From Auricularia sp. M13 (lineage: Eukaryota > Basidiomycota > Agaricomycetes > Auriculariales > Auriculariaceae): a stretch of 64,000 nt of DNA. The stretch's first letter is position 1, and each line of letters opens with the position of its first letter. Shown one piece after another: positions 22,391-34,239 of this stretch. The position numbers and the translations under genes were made by a program. Location: positions 3,906,001 to 3,970,000 of the forward strand of contig CM073193.1 in assembly GCA_037042915.1 (NCBI GenBank), read 5' to 3'. The notes beneath the pieces were generated by a model that saw only the letters and a list, made by a program, of their open reading frames with translations, searched no databases and was not told the origin of the DNA.

Positions 22391-24835
22391 ATGTCCGCTC
22401 ATGCACCAGCCCCCCCATCTGCCTCAATGAACGGCACTGCGCCTGCGGGCGGACCTGCGAAGGACCCCGCCATGGTGGCCGCGCGCATGCGGAGAATATG
22501 GCTAAACCACGAGATCACCAAGGAAGTGTGGTATGGAGTGGTACGTCTGCATTGACTGTTAAGACTCAGAGTCTCATCTAATTTGCCGGTGTCTAGCGTC
22601 TCCCCTGCCCATGCAATACGATCTCGGTCTAATCCGTGCACGCAGGTCGCAGCGTTCATTTTCATCCTCACTTTTTGTCGCATTGCCGACCTTCTGGTTA
22701 CACGTTACCGCAAGTCCAAGGTCTCCGATGCTCTCCGTACTGCCGATGAAAAGGTCGAGGCGGAAGCACCGGCAACCGGCGTGCAACGTCGCTTCTCTCT
22801 GCGCCGCCTCCCGCATGCAGTCGTCGCCGCATTTCGTATCGTGGCGTTCCGCAGCACTATTCCAATCGGCACACAATCCGTTATGACCGTCGCCGACGCA
22901 GGGATCATCATTGGCTATATAGTCGGTGAGTCTTCCTGCCTATGTAATATGTATCCGTGGACGTTGAGGCTCACTTACCACCGCAGCAATTCTCACTTGG
23001 GAATTCACACGTAGTTCGTCCCCTCGTTGATGGCCTGGCCCCTCTTCTGATCATACCTACAGCTGCATTCCAGAACGAGAAACTCTACGTCCGCAACTGG
23101 CACGACCGCGCCGCGCATGTCGGCGGTGCGCAGATCAACCTCATCGTTGCATTGGCAGGCAAAAATAACATTATTTCTTGTACGTTCTCCGCAGCGGATT
23201 CTTCCGTCGTGCCAGTTACTCATTCCATTCAGTCTTAACTGGCATTTCCCACGAAAAGGTGACCTAAGCTGATTCCGGATCCTATCGGTAGTTGCTCACA
23301 ATTTCTTTCTAGCTAAATGTGCTTCACCGTGCCTGCGCGCGCGCAATCGTTTTGCTTTTCTGGATTCACGCTATGGGACGCTATTCACAAGGGTATGCCC
23401 ATATTCAGTTTCTCAGAATGGTACTGATGGGATATAGGCTGCAAATGTTCCATGGGCTTGAGACAACTTGGATGAAGGCTGGTGTTATGGCTCTCACAGC
23501 CTTGACATCGGCGTTCTTCCTTTCTCTGCGGCCTATTCGTAACGCGGCGTACGAATTCTTTCTCATTACCCACATCATCTGGTGCGTTGTTTCCAACTGC
23601 GATTTATTGCCTCCAAGTGCTCATTGGGGTGCAAGCATCATCGTCTTCATCGCAGGCGGCATGATACATCGGCCAGAAACCATGGACTACTTTTGGCCGG
23701 GATTCCTCGTTTGGGGACTTGACCGCGGCCTGCGTGTTGGACGTATTTTCTTCTACAACTTGCGATGGTGGCGCAAGGACGACAAACTAGTCACAGGTCA
23801 CGTGCAACTCATTGCAGACAACACCGTTCGTCTCACCATTCGTCGCCCGATGAAGTGGAAGGCGGGGCAGCACGCCTATGTCGTGATGCCCTCCGTCTCT
23901 ACATTCCCATTCGAAGCGCACCCCTTCTCTATCGCGAGCATCTCGGACCCAATCGATGGTGGCGTTCCAGAGAGTGATGAGAATGACTTGGTGTTCCTCA
24001 TCCGCGGCATGAGTGGCTTTACGAAACGTCTTCGCGAGCACGCCAACCTCAAGGGCCACGGCTCTGTGGCCTGCCTGGTCGACGGCCCTTACGGATACCC
24101 TCCAGAACTTACGATGTTCACGACTTCTATCTTCGTTGCTGGCGGAACGGGCATAACTTACACTCTCCCCCTCCTCCTTGACGCCATACGGTTCGTCGCC
24201 TATCATCTTGCATCCTTCTCGCAAATTGGATCTGAATTGTTACTCTTTTCCAGAAATGCCAAAGCTGGCAAGTCCGCTGTTCGGCGTATTGTCTTCGTCT
24301 GGGCAATCCGCGATTCTTGTGAGCATTTCATCTGAAATATGATTGCGAATGCTCAAAGTAACGTAGCCGACTTGAAATGGATAAGCTCTGCTCTCGCAGA
24401 TGCGCTGTCCGTAGTACCGCCTCACTTGGAGATTGAGCCGAGGATCTATGTTACGCGTGCCAGCACGAATGGGGCGTTGCAATCCCTGAGCTACAGCGAA
24501 GAGGACCTCTCATTTCCCAATGACGACCTGGAAAAGAAGAAGGGCACGGAGACGCTCCTCAATCTCCTTCGCGCAGAGGCCGGTCGCCCAGACATTTCCG
24601 CATTCTGCGATCCGAGATTGAGGCTGCCAGGGGTGGTCGCGTATCTGTCGATGGTGAGGAATTTTGTCGGTTTACACCTGCGTCTCTGATCATGTCTACA
24701 GTGGCTGGACCCGGTGGATTAGCCAAGTCCGTCCGTGCAGCACTCAGGAGTGATGTTGTTGGTCCGTCCGCGGTGCTCAAAGGCGGCGCTACCGTCTCGC
24801 TTCACGTGGAGACGTTCGGCACAGTCGGTCAATGA
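22391..24835 (+). CDS. Ferric/cupric reductase, FRE family, transmembrane
   Basis: Plasma-membrane flavocytochrome that reduces Fe(III) or Cu(II) outside the cell using cytosolic NADPH. ATG 22391 starts MSAHAPAPPSAS. Transmembrane segments are seen at AAFIFILTFCRIADLLVTR, VADAGIIIGYIVAILTW and GVMALTALTSAFFLSL, among others. Candidate haem histidines lie in NVLHRACARAIVLLFWIHAMG and FFLITHIIW. The flavin-binding HPFSIAS is at about 23919 and the NADPH-binding GGTGITYTLPLLLDAIR at about 24140, just before an intron. Seven or so introns. The last exon begins AGPGGLAKSVRAALR and ends HVETFGTVGQ, TGA 24833-24835. A GATA-type site (AGATAA) lies near 22320 upstream; iron control through a GATA factor is plausible but not shown. 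Confidence 0.88.
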
Positions 24836-25223
24836 TATCAGACCGACGCGCTGTAGATGTGACGAAGATCGCTTTCCCTGCATGAGGCTCAACAGGCTGT
24901 ATCGATTGAATGCTCTCTGACTTAGACATGTGTCGTGCCAATGTATACCTCTATTTATCTCAGGCGCCAATGAATCAACCTCGAAAGTCATTTCTATGCG
25001 CTGTAAACCGAAGCCTTGCAGTTGAGTTCAACCAATTCTGGCGCGCGCGAAGGCCTGATCATGAACACTCGAGCGGAACCAACACGGAACCAATTGATTC
25101 GAAACGCTTGCTTTAGACGCGTCCTTGCGTCGGGCGTGCTTGGTGGTCGTCTATACCATTAGTTCGCGTGAGGTGTGCCGCTTGTTGCTTGACATCTTTT
25201 TCGTCTTTTAACCTTATTTCAGG
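24836..25223. other. Intergenic and 5' leader of the ankyrin-FYVE gene
   Basis: No gene seen. The last 60 bases look like an intron end (pyrimidine run, ATTTCAG just before the ATG at 25224), so the leader of the next gene may be spliced. Confidence 0.4.
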
Positions 25224-28200
25224 ATGACTGACGCGCCACGTTCGCGGAGATCCAGCGACGCGTCGGACGGCGAGCGGTTCGTGTACCCTGGCGCATCCAG
25301 CGACAACGAGGAAGAGGAGCAAGAATTCAAGTATCCGGGCGCGGCGCAAAGTGACGACGACGACGAACCGTTTGTCTATCCAGGAGCAGAGCATTCCGAG
25401 CAGCACGAGGCGAGCTCACCGCCAATCACGCCGGCCATTGCGTCCGCGGCGCAGCCTTCGCCTGCTCAACTCGAAGCTCTCTATGCATCTGCCGCCACGG
25501 GAGACCTTGAGCTCGTACAGACGCTGTTCCAGAAAGCGATATCTGCGTATCAGATTGCGGCGTTCGTGCTCGCCAACGATGCCAGCACCCGGACTGGTCT
25601 GACTGCTCTTCACGGCGCGGCTAGCCGTGGCCACCTCAATGTCGTGAGCTGGCGTATGTGTCCTATTTTTCTATCTTTCATACTGCATGCCGTGCTCAAG
25701 ACTGCCTAGTTATAGAAGAATGCGGCGCCATGGCCGATCTTGAAGATAGGGAAGGAGAGGTACGTAAATCGTATTTTTGCTAGCTCTTGCTCAAGGGTTC
25801 ATAGACTGCCCTCCATAAAGCGGCCTTGCAAGGCCGTCTGAATATCATCAGTTATCTATTGTCGCTCAATGAGGGCCGCGCAGACGTGCACGCCACCGAT
25901 CATGACGGTTGGACCGCATTGCACAATGCTTGTTCTAAGGTTAGCATCTCAACACTGAACACTTTCCAAGTATGATGACACCTATAGGGCTACCTGGATA
26001 TTGTGAAATGGCTTTGCGAACGAGGTGGCGCTGCCGACGTTGTACAGCTTTCGTCCGGTTCAGTGCGCGGTGTCGACCGGAAAGCGAAAGGCGGCTGGAC
26101 ACCTCTAATGAACGCTGCCTCCAAAGGGCATCTACCCGTCGTCCTTTACCTCCTCGCAAAGCAGGCGGCAGACCCACTTGTTCGCAATGACTGGGGAGAA
26201 ACTGCCTACGACGTAGCGGCTGCGGTCTTTGAGGTATACATAGTGCAGGTGATTGTTGACGTGCTTTGCGGTCACAACGCTGCTAAAATATGTTCAGGTT
26301 CTGCAAAAGGCGGAGGCTGAGCGTTGGCGGAATTCGCTTGCGCAGTATAATCCACTGGCAGTTCACACAACCGTACCGCTCATCCTCCATGAGAACCAAC
26401 GTCTCGATGCCAAGTTCAAGACGCTTGCTGTATCAGCGGGCAAACCCAAATTTTCCGCTTCTGGGCTCGGTCGCAAGGGACGTCACAGTCCATTTGAACT
26501 ACGCCTTCCCCCTGCAAACTATGATCAGGCAAGGCTGACATTCCAGCATGGCGGAGTGATGTGCAGCTGCCTCTACTCGAGGACCCATTCCAGGTCCCCA
26601 AACCTAAAGGGGCCGTTCGCGAAGGAGCTGAAAGAAGTCATTTCTGGCTGTATGATGTTTTTCTCGGCGCTTCTTCGTCCACTGACATGTCCATACAGGT
26701 CCGACTGGACCTTGGATCTGACGCATCCAAAGGTCGATGTTGAAGAAGGCTGGCAATACGCTCGCACCTTTGATGACCCGGACGATCAATGGACCGCCGA
26801 GCCTCCCGCGATGCTGGAACGCATACTTGCCGGCTCAGGAGTTCTGTCGCCAGCGATGGGAAACACAGTTAATGGCGAATCGAGCGCCCGGTCTCGCAAC
26901 TTGCCACCGACAGCCTGGGTGCGGCGGCGTCGATGGGTACGAGTAATGCGTCGGCGGCTCGACATCGCACCACTTTCGTTTCTCCAACCGGATGGCAATA
27001 TGTACGCGCTTTCTGAATCCGGTGCTCTCGTACTGGTGCAGGGCAATGCCGACGGTCAGGAATTGGGGGCAATGCCAGCGTCTTTCCTGTCGCATTCTAA
27101 AGATTATGTTGCCCGCGCGAGGTACCTTGCGGGTAGCTCGGCGGACCGCGACGCATCTACCACCCCCGCTGACGTGCGCCGTGGGATCGCCAAACTGGAG
27201 CGCGCTGTTCTCGAGCTCCGTACTGGCATGCTTGGTACGTACATTGCCTTGTCTGGGGAATGGACGCAGGCTGATAAATGATAGGCGATGAAAATGATGA
27301 ACGGAAAACTCAGGCTGAAGTGCTCCTGAATGCTTATAATCGTGAACTTGAAAGACGAAGGCTGGCCGCTGGTGCGCAGGGCATAGTGTTGCGAGACGAA
27401 GACGGTTACGACGACGACGGAGTGGATTCGGACGATGAAAGCGTCCGCTATCCCAGCTCTGAGCCTTCGACTACGCGACCGGAGTCAATTCGCTCTGGGA
27501 CAACACCTGATTATTTCAGCCGCCCGTCGTCCTCACGGCTACCCGCGGATTTGACGCCGCAACTTCAAGCAGCACCGGAATTCCGGGTCCCCACCCACGA
27601 GGCACCTCAGAAGGTCGTCAACTCACGCGCGAACATCCCTACACCGCATCAGGTTGACGCGCAGTGGGAACGGGATGATACCGTGCAGATCTGCAGAGGG
27701 TGCAATCGCCGTTTCACGTTGTTTTTCCGTAAAGTGAGCTTTTCCAATGTGCTTTGTACGAAACTAGACCTGACATTCCCTCTATAGCATGTGCGCGAAA
27801 CGTTCTTATAATTTTATTCAAAGGCTGATAGTTGCTTTAGCATTGTCGCCGATGTGGCCGCATATTCTGCGACCGTTGTTCATCTTTTAGAGCAGCGTTG
27901 GATCCGGCAGACGTCGTCCAGGATCCCCTCGCCGCGGAATTCATCCCCCCAGGAACGCTTCAACGCGTCTGCCAACCATGCTATGACCAGGCGAATTCTA
28001 CGGCTCCTCGTCCCTTGCAAGGTGCACGCACGGGCTCGTTAGAACGCATCGTGCTCGACCAAGGCCGCCTGACTGCTCCGGCTCATAGCCGCGATGTCAG
28101 CTCACAAATCTCGGACCTCGCAGACTGTCCGGTGTGCAGCCAAAACCTCGCAGAACTCGGTCCGGTTGCTGTACAGGAAGCGCACGTCAAGAACTGTCTC

Positions 28201-28528
28201 GATGGGGGAGGAGGTCGTACGCCCCACGCGGGCGCGAAGTACCTCGTGTACCGTCTTCCTCCTGAGAGCCCGCTCATTGGCATAGAATGTGAGTTGACTA
28301 TTTCCTTGCCCCAGCTCGGTCTAAGGTCATTTCGTCATTCAGGTGTAATTGCCTTGAGGAATTTGCGAAAGGGTCCCTAATCGCTCGTTTGAGCTGCCTA
28401 TGCACATTCCACAACTGTACGCAATTTGATCTGCTCACCGTTCGGTTCTCATTGACGTTCGCCTAGCCTGCCTCTCTGCTTGGTTGCAACGAGGTCGCAG
28501 TTGTCCTGTGCATGCCCGTGATGCATAA
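25224..28528 (+). CDS. Ankyrin - DysF-like - FYVE - RING protein (apparent frameshift in RING)
   Basis: Multi-domain protein probably acting as an endosomal E3 ubiquitin ligase. The acidic N-terminus carries three copies of an F-x-YPGA motif (FVYPGA, FKYPGA, FVYPGA). Ankyrin repeats follow: GLTALHGAASRGHLNVV, GETALHKAALQGRLNIISY, WTALHNACSKGYLDIVKWL, WTPLMNAASKGHLPVVLYLL. The middle part (GWQYARTFDDPDDQW ... WVRRRRWVRVMRRRLD) resembles the DysF/peroxin domain. FYVE: [29 protein letters not shown], complete only if CAT at 27788-27790 is a 3-nt microexon. The last part reads CPVCSQNL and, after an intron ending at 28342, a RING: CLEEFAKGSLIARLSCLC, then NSCLSAWLQRGRSCPVHARDA after an intron about 28411-28467. 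The frame needs one extra T near 28350. As written, the frame stops at 28378-28380. Confidence 0.75.
27788..27790 (+). other. 3-nt microexon (His of the FYVE RKHHCR motif)
   Basis: CAT flanked by CTATAG on its left and GTGCGC on its right. The two introns are 27734-27787 (54 nt, GTGAGC...CTATAG) and 27791-27840 (50 nt, GTGCGC...TTTAG with a CTGAT branch). Including it gives RKHHCRRCG, the FYVE signature; skipping it leaves a single His with the frame unchanged. Confidence 0.7.
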
Positions 28529-29155
28529 GTGCAACTTCAAATTGCAACCTCCGAATCGTGGTCCATCGATTCACCGTATCATTGCCCATGAAATATGTCG
28601 GATCAGTCCTCTTCATCTCGCTACACGAACCCTGCTTTCGTTTACATATTCAGCATGCACACATGGTTAATAGGATCTTCTGCGGCCTGTTATCGATAGC
28701 CGGCTCTGGATGAAACAAGCTTCACAGGCCTTTTCAAGTCTCAGTCCGACATTCGCACGATTCAAGAACCTGCCTCGTGTCATTAGCCTTGAAGCTTGCC
28801 GCACAGAGTACAACATTCTGCGAGAAGCCAAGAGGTCGCGGGCGTCCCCGTTGTTTCTGCTGCGAAACCTCGGCCCCCAAACTCAGGATGGAACGGCTAT
28901 AAGAAGTTACCGGCTTGCTAGAATATTACTGTGATGGCTCGAGATATTCTCGCGCGAACCGGAAAACTGAAAATACACTACGACGTTACGGCGCAACTCT
29001 CGATTGCCCCATCATTCAACTCAAAAGGATGCGTGCGAATGAGTAGGTGTGCGACGACGTATCGAACATCGGACACTGTTCTCAACAACACATAACATGG
29101 GCCTGGTTAGCAGTGTGCATTGACGATTCGCGGTTCGATGTCTATCTCTTGTGGG
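28529..29155. other. Intergenic, convergent 3' regions
   Basis: About 630 bases between the RING gene and the 3' end of PRP5. Only short open frames (for example 28710-28934) without family resemblance. No RNA gene seen. Confidence 0.5.
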
Positions 29156-32100
29156 TTACACGACGCTGTAGCGTCCAATGGTGCCTGATGGATTCCTTGC
29201 CTCTGCCTGCAGCGCGGCAGTCGAGGCTTCGATGAGGAGGCGCTTAATCTCCCGCACGGCCTGCTCCACACGGAACTCCTCGTTCGATTCAATGAGCAGA
29301 TGCAGCTTGGGCGGACCTTCGACGGGAGGCTCCTTGCCAGCCTCGTAGTAAATACCTGCAAGCAGACATAAGTCTATGCTATAGAAAACAAGCAGGACCA
29401 GAAGTTCACCTTTGTTCGTAACAGAGGCTCCAGTCAGCTCTACGAGATGTGACATCGTTTCCTTGTTCGTGACCCTCCACCTCGCCTTCTGCGGGTAGTC
29501 GTTGATAGGCACGATCGCATGGAAGTCCGTTGCGTCGGGATTGTTGCTCTTGCGTAGCAGAGAATCGTCCCCGCTCAACTGCTGGTGGCTCTGAATCATC
29601 AGCTTTGTCGCGCGCAATTGCGCATTGAGTTTAGCGACTACGCTCTGCGCCTGCTTGTACGCCGGCGTGTCCTTGCCCGCGCGCGCAGCAGCCTCCTCGG
29701 CCACCTTGATCTGCTGCGCCGCAAGTTTCTCCTCTTCCCTCGCACGCGCCAGACGCTGCGCGATGGACGCTGCCATGCCCTTGTCGGGCGCGGGGCCGCG
29801 CCGGATCTCGACTTTGAAGTCGCCGAATGCGACGTCGCCCTTCTTGGCTGCATCCGCTGCAGCTCCTGCAGCCGGCTCGGCCTCCTCTGTGGCCGCCGTG
29901 GTAGCCGCAGGTTTCTCTTCCAGTCCTTCTCCATACGCACTGCGCTGGGCCTTGTCCTTGGCCTCGCGCTCCTGATCGAGTCGATCCAGGCCTTTGCCGC
30001 GGAAGCCAGAACCAGCATGATGAGCCTTGCCCGCCTTGACTTTGTCGAGGAAACCTGCAAGAGGGTTTCAGCATGCAGTTCGATGTTGCCAGCTATAAGA
30101 CTTGCCATTGGACAGTTCCTCGAGCTCCGGCGGCACCTTCGCATTGCTCGCCTTCAGCGCGCGGTAAATGTCGACCGAGTACTGCTCCTGCTCGGGCGTG
30201 ATGAAGGTCACGCAAGTGCCCTTATTTCCAGCACGGCCCGTGCGACCCGCCCGATGCACATAGTCCTCCATGTGATTCGGCGCGTCGTAGTTGACGACAA
30301 GCTTAAGCTGCTTGACATCAAGTCCACGCGCCGCAACAGACGTCGCGGTGATAATGGGCACAACGCCGTTCTTGAAGTCCTGGATGGTCGAGTCGCGGAT
30401 CCACCTGGTCCTTGCCGCCATGGAGCGACATGACAAGGTAGCCCTTGCGAATGAGCTCCCTGAGCAGATTGTCGGCGCTCTCCTGCCGGTCGACGAAGAT
30501 GAGCGTCCTACACTCCGGGTCCTCGTTGTACATCTGGCCGAGGATCTCGAGGAGCCGGTTGAACTTGGTGTCCTCGGAGCGGACCTCGACAATCTGCTCG
30601 ATCTCGGGCGCGACGACGCTCTTGCCGCCCACGGTGATCTCGAGCGGCTTCTTGAGGATTTTGCGCGCGAGCGAGTCCATTTGCTTCGGGAACGTCGCGG
30701 AGAACAGCACCGTCTGGCGGTCTGGACGAATATTGTTCACGATCTTCATCACCTGCGGCTCAAAGCCCATGTCGAACATACGGTCCGCCTCATCGAGGAC
30801 GAGGTATGTGACACGCCTGAGGTTCGTCACGCGCCCCGAGTTAGCAGTGAGCAGGTCGATCATGCGCCCCGGCGTGCAGACCACGATCTCCGCGCCTTTC
30901 TTCATCTCAGCAATTTGGTCTTTGATGGGCGAGCCACCGTATGCGCAGACAGCCTGCAGAATAGATTAGCGCATGAGTCCGTGAACGCGGATGATGGGGA
31001 ACGTACACGAAGGCCGAGAACCTTCAAAAAGGCTTGCACTCCCTGTGAATCTGGACGGCAAGCTCGCGCGTCGGTGTCATGACGAGTGCCATGGGCCCTT
31101 CCATGCTCTCCAGAGGCCGCTGGTCCTTGATATGGCGGAACAACGGCAGGAGGAAGGCAATAGTTTTGCCAGACCCGGTCTTCGCGATACCAATGACATC
31201 GCGCCCAGACATGATGGCAGGTATTGCTTGAGACTGGATAGGCGTCGGTCGCTCAAAGTTGAGGCGCTTGATGACATCGAGACTGTAAGAAATTTCAGCC
31301 GTGCATAGACCATGGGAGAGATATGCTCACCAGCTCGCCGGGAGACCACAATGTGCCCAATTTGTAATCGGCTTCGGGCAGTCAACGCCACGGATTTTGA
31401 TACCATCGAGCTCGAGACGAAGAAGGTCAGCCTCCTCCTCCGTCAAGTCGGCTACGTCTGGCGGTGGATGGTAGAAGGCCTTGCGGAAAGGCTCGTAGTT
31501 GATCTTGGAGTGGTCGACAGCAGCGATATCCTTTTTCTTTGCTTTCTTGGCGGCGAGCGCGAGGATGTCCTCCGGATTGAGGCCTGTAGAGTCTATTTCA
31601 TCTTCGGGCACTTCGTCGTCACCGTCTTCGTCATCTGGAGGAGCTGGAAGGGCGCTGCGCTTATCGCCCATCTTCTTCAGGTCTTCTGCATCGACCTTGG
31701 TGACCTGCTCATTGACGCTGGACATGAACGCCTCCAAAGGGTCAAACTCCTCGTCCTCCTCTACAGGCTTCGCATCTACGTCCATCTTGTCGTCGTCGTC
31801 ATCATCGTCCGCTTCCAGATCGCCAACGGCTTTAGCGTCAGCCATGGAGAGGTCAACAGCGGGCATATCGGAGAGCTTCAGCAACTGTCGCTTGGACTCA
31901 GTAAAGTCGTCCATGGCGGCAGCAGCTGTCTTTGCATTCTTCAGGGCATCCTGCTTAAGAGGAAGGCCCTTCAGCCCCAGGCCTCCGAGGGCGGCACGGT
32001 TGAGCGTGCCGAGTTTTGGAGGGGCCGCGGAGGAGGCACCTGCAAAAGATCAAGCGTTGTTATATCTTGAAGTCGAATGAGGGTATTATGGACATACCTG

Positions 32101-32591
32101 CTCCGGACTTGGAGGCGAGTGCGAGAGCTTTGGCTTTAGCTTCGTCGAGAGCTTTCTTCGCCTCGCGCTCCTTCTTCCAGGCTTCCAGGCGCTCGCGTTT
32201 CAGACGCTGCTTCTCGTCCTCGACTGGCGCAGCAGATGGCGTGGCTGCTGGACTTGTCCTTGTCCTGGGCGGCGGCGGCGGCATTGGGCGCTGGCGATTG
32301 GGCAGCTGGGCGGTCTCTGTCGCGCGAACGGGACCTGCGGCGGTCTCGTTCGCGGGAGGGCGAGCGGCGCCTATTCCTGTCTCTGTCTCTGTCTCTGTCT
32401 CTGTCGCGGTCGCGATCCCTGTAGTCCCTGGAGTCACGATAGCGGTCCCGGTCTCTGTCCCGAGCGTAGTCCCGGTCGGTGTGTCTGGAGTGCCGCCGCG
32501 TCGGCGACGGGGACCGCGGAGACGGAAAGTTTGGCTTACTCCGTTTGCGCGATGCGTCTGGCGAACGACTGCGCGACCGTCGGGGTGCCAT
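29156..32591 (-). CDS. PRP5: DEAD-box ATP-dependent RNA helicase Prp5 (DDX46)
   Basis: Spliceosomal ATPase that remodels and proofreads U2 snRNP binding at the branch site. ATG 32589-32591. The N-terminus is an Arg/Ser/Asp region with long RD/DR dipeptide runs ([19 protein letters not shown]). It is followed by a Lys/Glu-rich coiled part and an acidic region with [18 protein letters not shown]; this DPLE matches the DPLD motif with which Prp5 contacts SF3b. Helicase motifs: Walker [48 protein letters not shown] in [18 protein letters not shown], and [10 protein letters not shown]. The C-terminal KH-like part reads [18 protein letters not shown] ... [10 protein letters not shown] and ends GTIGRYSVV, stop 29156-29158. 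About 1,050 residues, with several short introns. Divergent from PI31 across 236 bases. Confidence 0.93.
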
Positions 32592-32827
32592 CCTGAGGCC
32601 TGAGGCTGGTGTGGTCGTGCCGAAAAGGCGTGCGGCAATGCCCGATAGACAGCCCACTGATCTCTGACTCTTGCTCAGCGCTCAGCGCCGCCTCTGGATC
32701 TGACTGCCTGTACTGTGCACTCGACCCACTGTACTTACCCCACGCTCTGTCTGACTCTTATTCTTCTAATCGGCGCAATAGGACTAGTTACAGCACCTAA
32801 CGCTACCTGTTCTGCCAGCGACGCGTC
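32592..32827. promoter_or_regulatory. Shared promoter region of PRP5 and PI31
   Basis: 236 bases between two divergent start codons. No TATA box stands out. Its size and position imply that both genes are driven from it. Confidence 0.5.
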
Positions 32828-33984
32828 ATGTCTTCACCTCTGGACCCGTCAGCCCTCCTCAGCCTCCTGCCGTCGCTCCTGCCCCATGACGGCAAAAAGC
32901 TGGCCACACCCACAGACGCTCTTGCCGTGCTATTCCATGCCATGATGTCTGCGCTCGAGTTCCGCCTGGTGGCCGTCGACGACGACTCGCCCAGCACCAA
33001 CGCAGAGACCAACGTTCTGCCCGCTACCTGGAATGCGCACCCAAACCACCACACGTTCAGATACAAGCACAACCAGTCCAGTCTCGAGTTTACTCTCAAG
33101 GTCTTCAAGCTGTCCGCCCGCACTGTCGTGAATGCCATTACCAACGAGGTCAGGATTCGCGCTTTCAGCGCACGTAATCCACAGGAGCACTGATTCCTGG
33201 GACACTAGACTGACAAGGTGGCTTCTCTCGATATCCAAACCAAGGATTGGACTTCGGAGTCGTTCTTCCCATACGACTTTACGTCCGCTAGCCCGCTCGT
33301 CCATGGATACATTTCCTCAGCTCGTGTCGCGGACTTGGCTGCCGCCTTCAAGACTCAGATCATCCAAAAGATTCTGCCTGGTCTAAGGAAGGAAGGTTAC
33401 CAGGACTCGTCAGAAGCGTATGCGCATAATGCAGCACAAAATAATCTAAATGTCTGACATTTGCTGCAGTGTAGTTGCTCCATCAACATCCCAGCCTCAG
33501 CGCCCGGCACCGGCTCAACCGCGCCAACCTACTCCTCCTCAGCCATTCGACCCGGGTCATCCATTTGGACAGCCCATTCACGGCGGCCCTCGTAATCCGC
33601 TCGAAATCGGCCGCCGCGACCGCGAGCCCTTCGGAGGCGTCGACCCATTCGCGCCTCCGCAGCTGCATCCTCCCCAGGGAGGAGGCATGTTTGTCAGCCC
33701 TGACGACCCTCTCTTCCAGCCCGGCTGGGGCGGGCCCGCGAGAGGCGGTCCGTGGGGAGGAGATGGTTTCCTGCCCCCGATGGGCGCACCGCCGGGTGCC
33801 AGGTTCGATCCTGTAGGTCCGTTCCCTGGACCTGGTCAGGGAGGACCGCGCCCGATGAGAGGCCCTCCGCGTGGCGACAATGATGAGTTCATGCCGCCTG
33901 GCTTTGGAGTACGCCTATTTTCGAATTCAGTTCACTTGATATGCTGACTCGCTCAAACAGGGACCGAGCGACATGTTCATGTAA
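32828..33984 (+). CDS. Proteasome inhibitor/regulator PI31 (PSMF1, Fub1)
   Basis: Binds the 20S proteasome and affects its activity and assembly. The N-terminal FP domain runs from ATG 32828: DPSALLSLLPSLLPHDGKKL, FRYKHNQSSLEFTLKVFKL, KDWTSESFFPYDFTSASPL. The C-terminal half is Pro/Gly-rich and disordered: NPLEIGRRDREPFGGVDPFA, a conserved PI31 element, then FVSPDDPLFQPGW and GGPRPMRGPPRGDNDEFMPP. It ends with an acidic-hydrophobic tail PSDMFM after an intron about 33908-33960; TAA 33982-33984. Two or three more introns lie at about 33147-33216 and 33414-33474. A proteasome alpha subunit gene lies 7.7 kb away. Confidence 0.9.
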
Positions 33985-34239
33985 GCTGCCAGTCTGTAGG
34001 ACATTGCGCAAGGCCATGTAACTCCATGTACAACAAATTCTGAATGTGAAACATGCTGCGCGGATGTGCGCACTGCAATATATTGTACTCTGCCTACCTA
34101 TGCTCAATCGACCGACTGTGTGAAACTGAACGGTGAACCGCGCGGACGCAAACATCCGGAACCGCACCCACAGTAAGTACTGCAGAAGTTCGAACATAAG
34201 CTCAATTTTAGCAGCGCAACAGCGAAGAGAACAATCGCC

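Noticed and set aside
29585-30433. 282-codon plus-strand frame inside PRP5
   Set aside because: Antisense shadow of the DEAD-box helicase, whose motifs are on the minus strand.
32380-32450. Repeated TCTGTC units as a regulatory repeat
   Set aside because: They encode the RD/DR dipeptide run of the Prp5 N-terminus on the minus strand.
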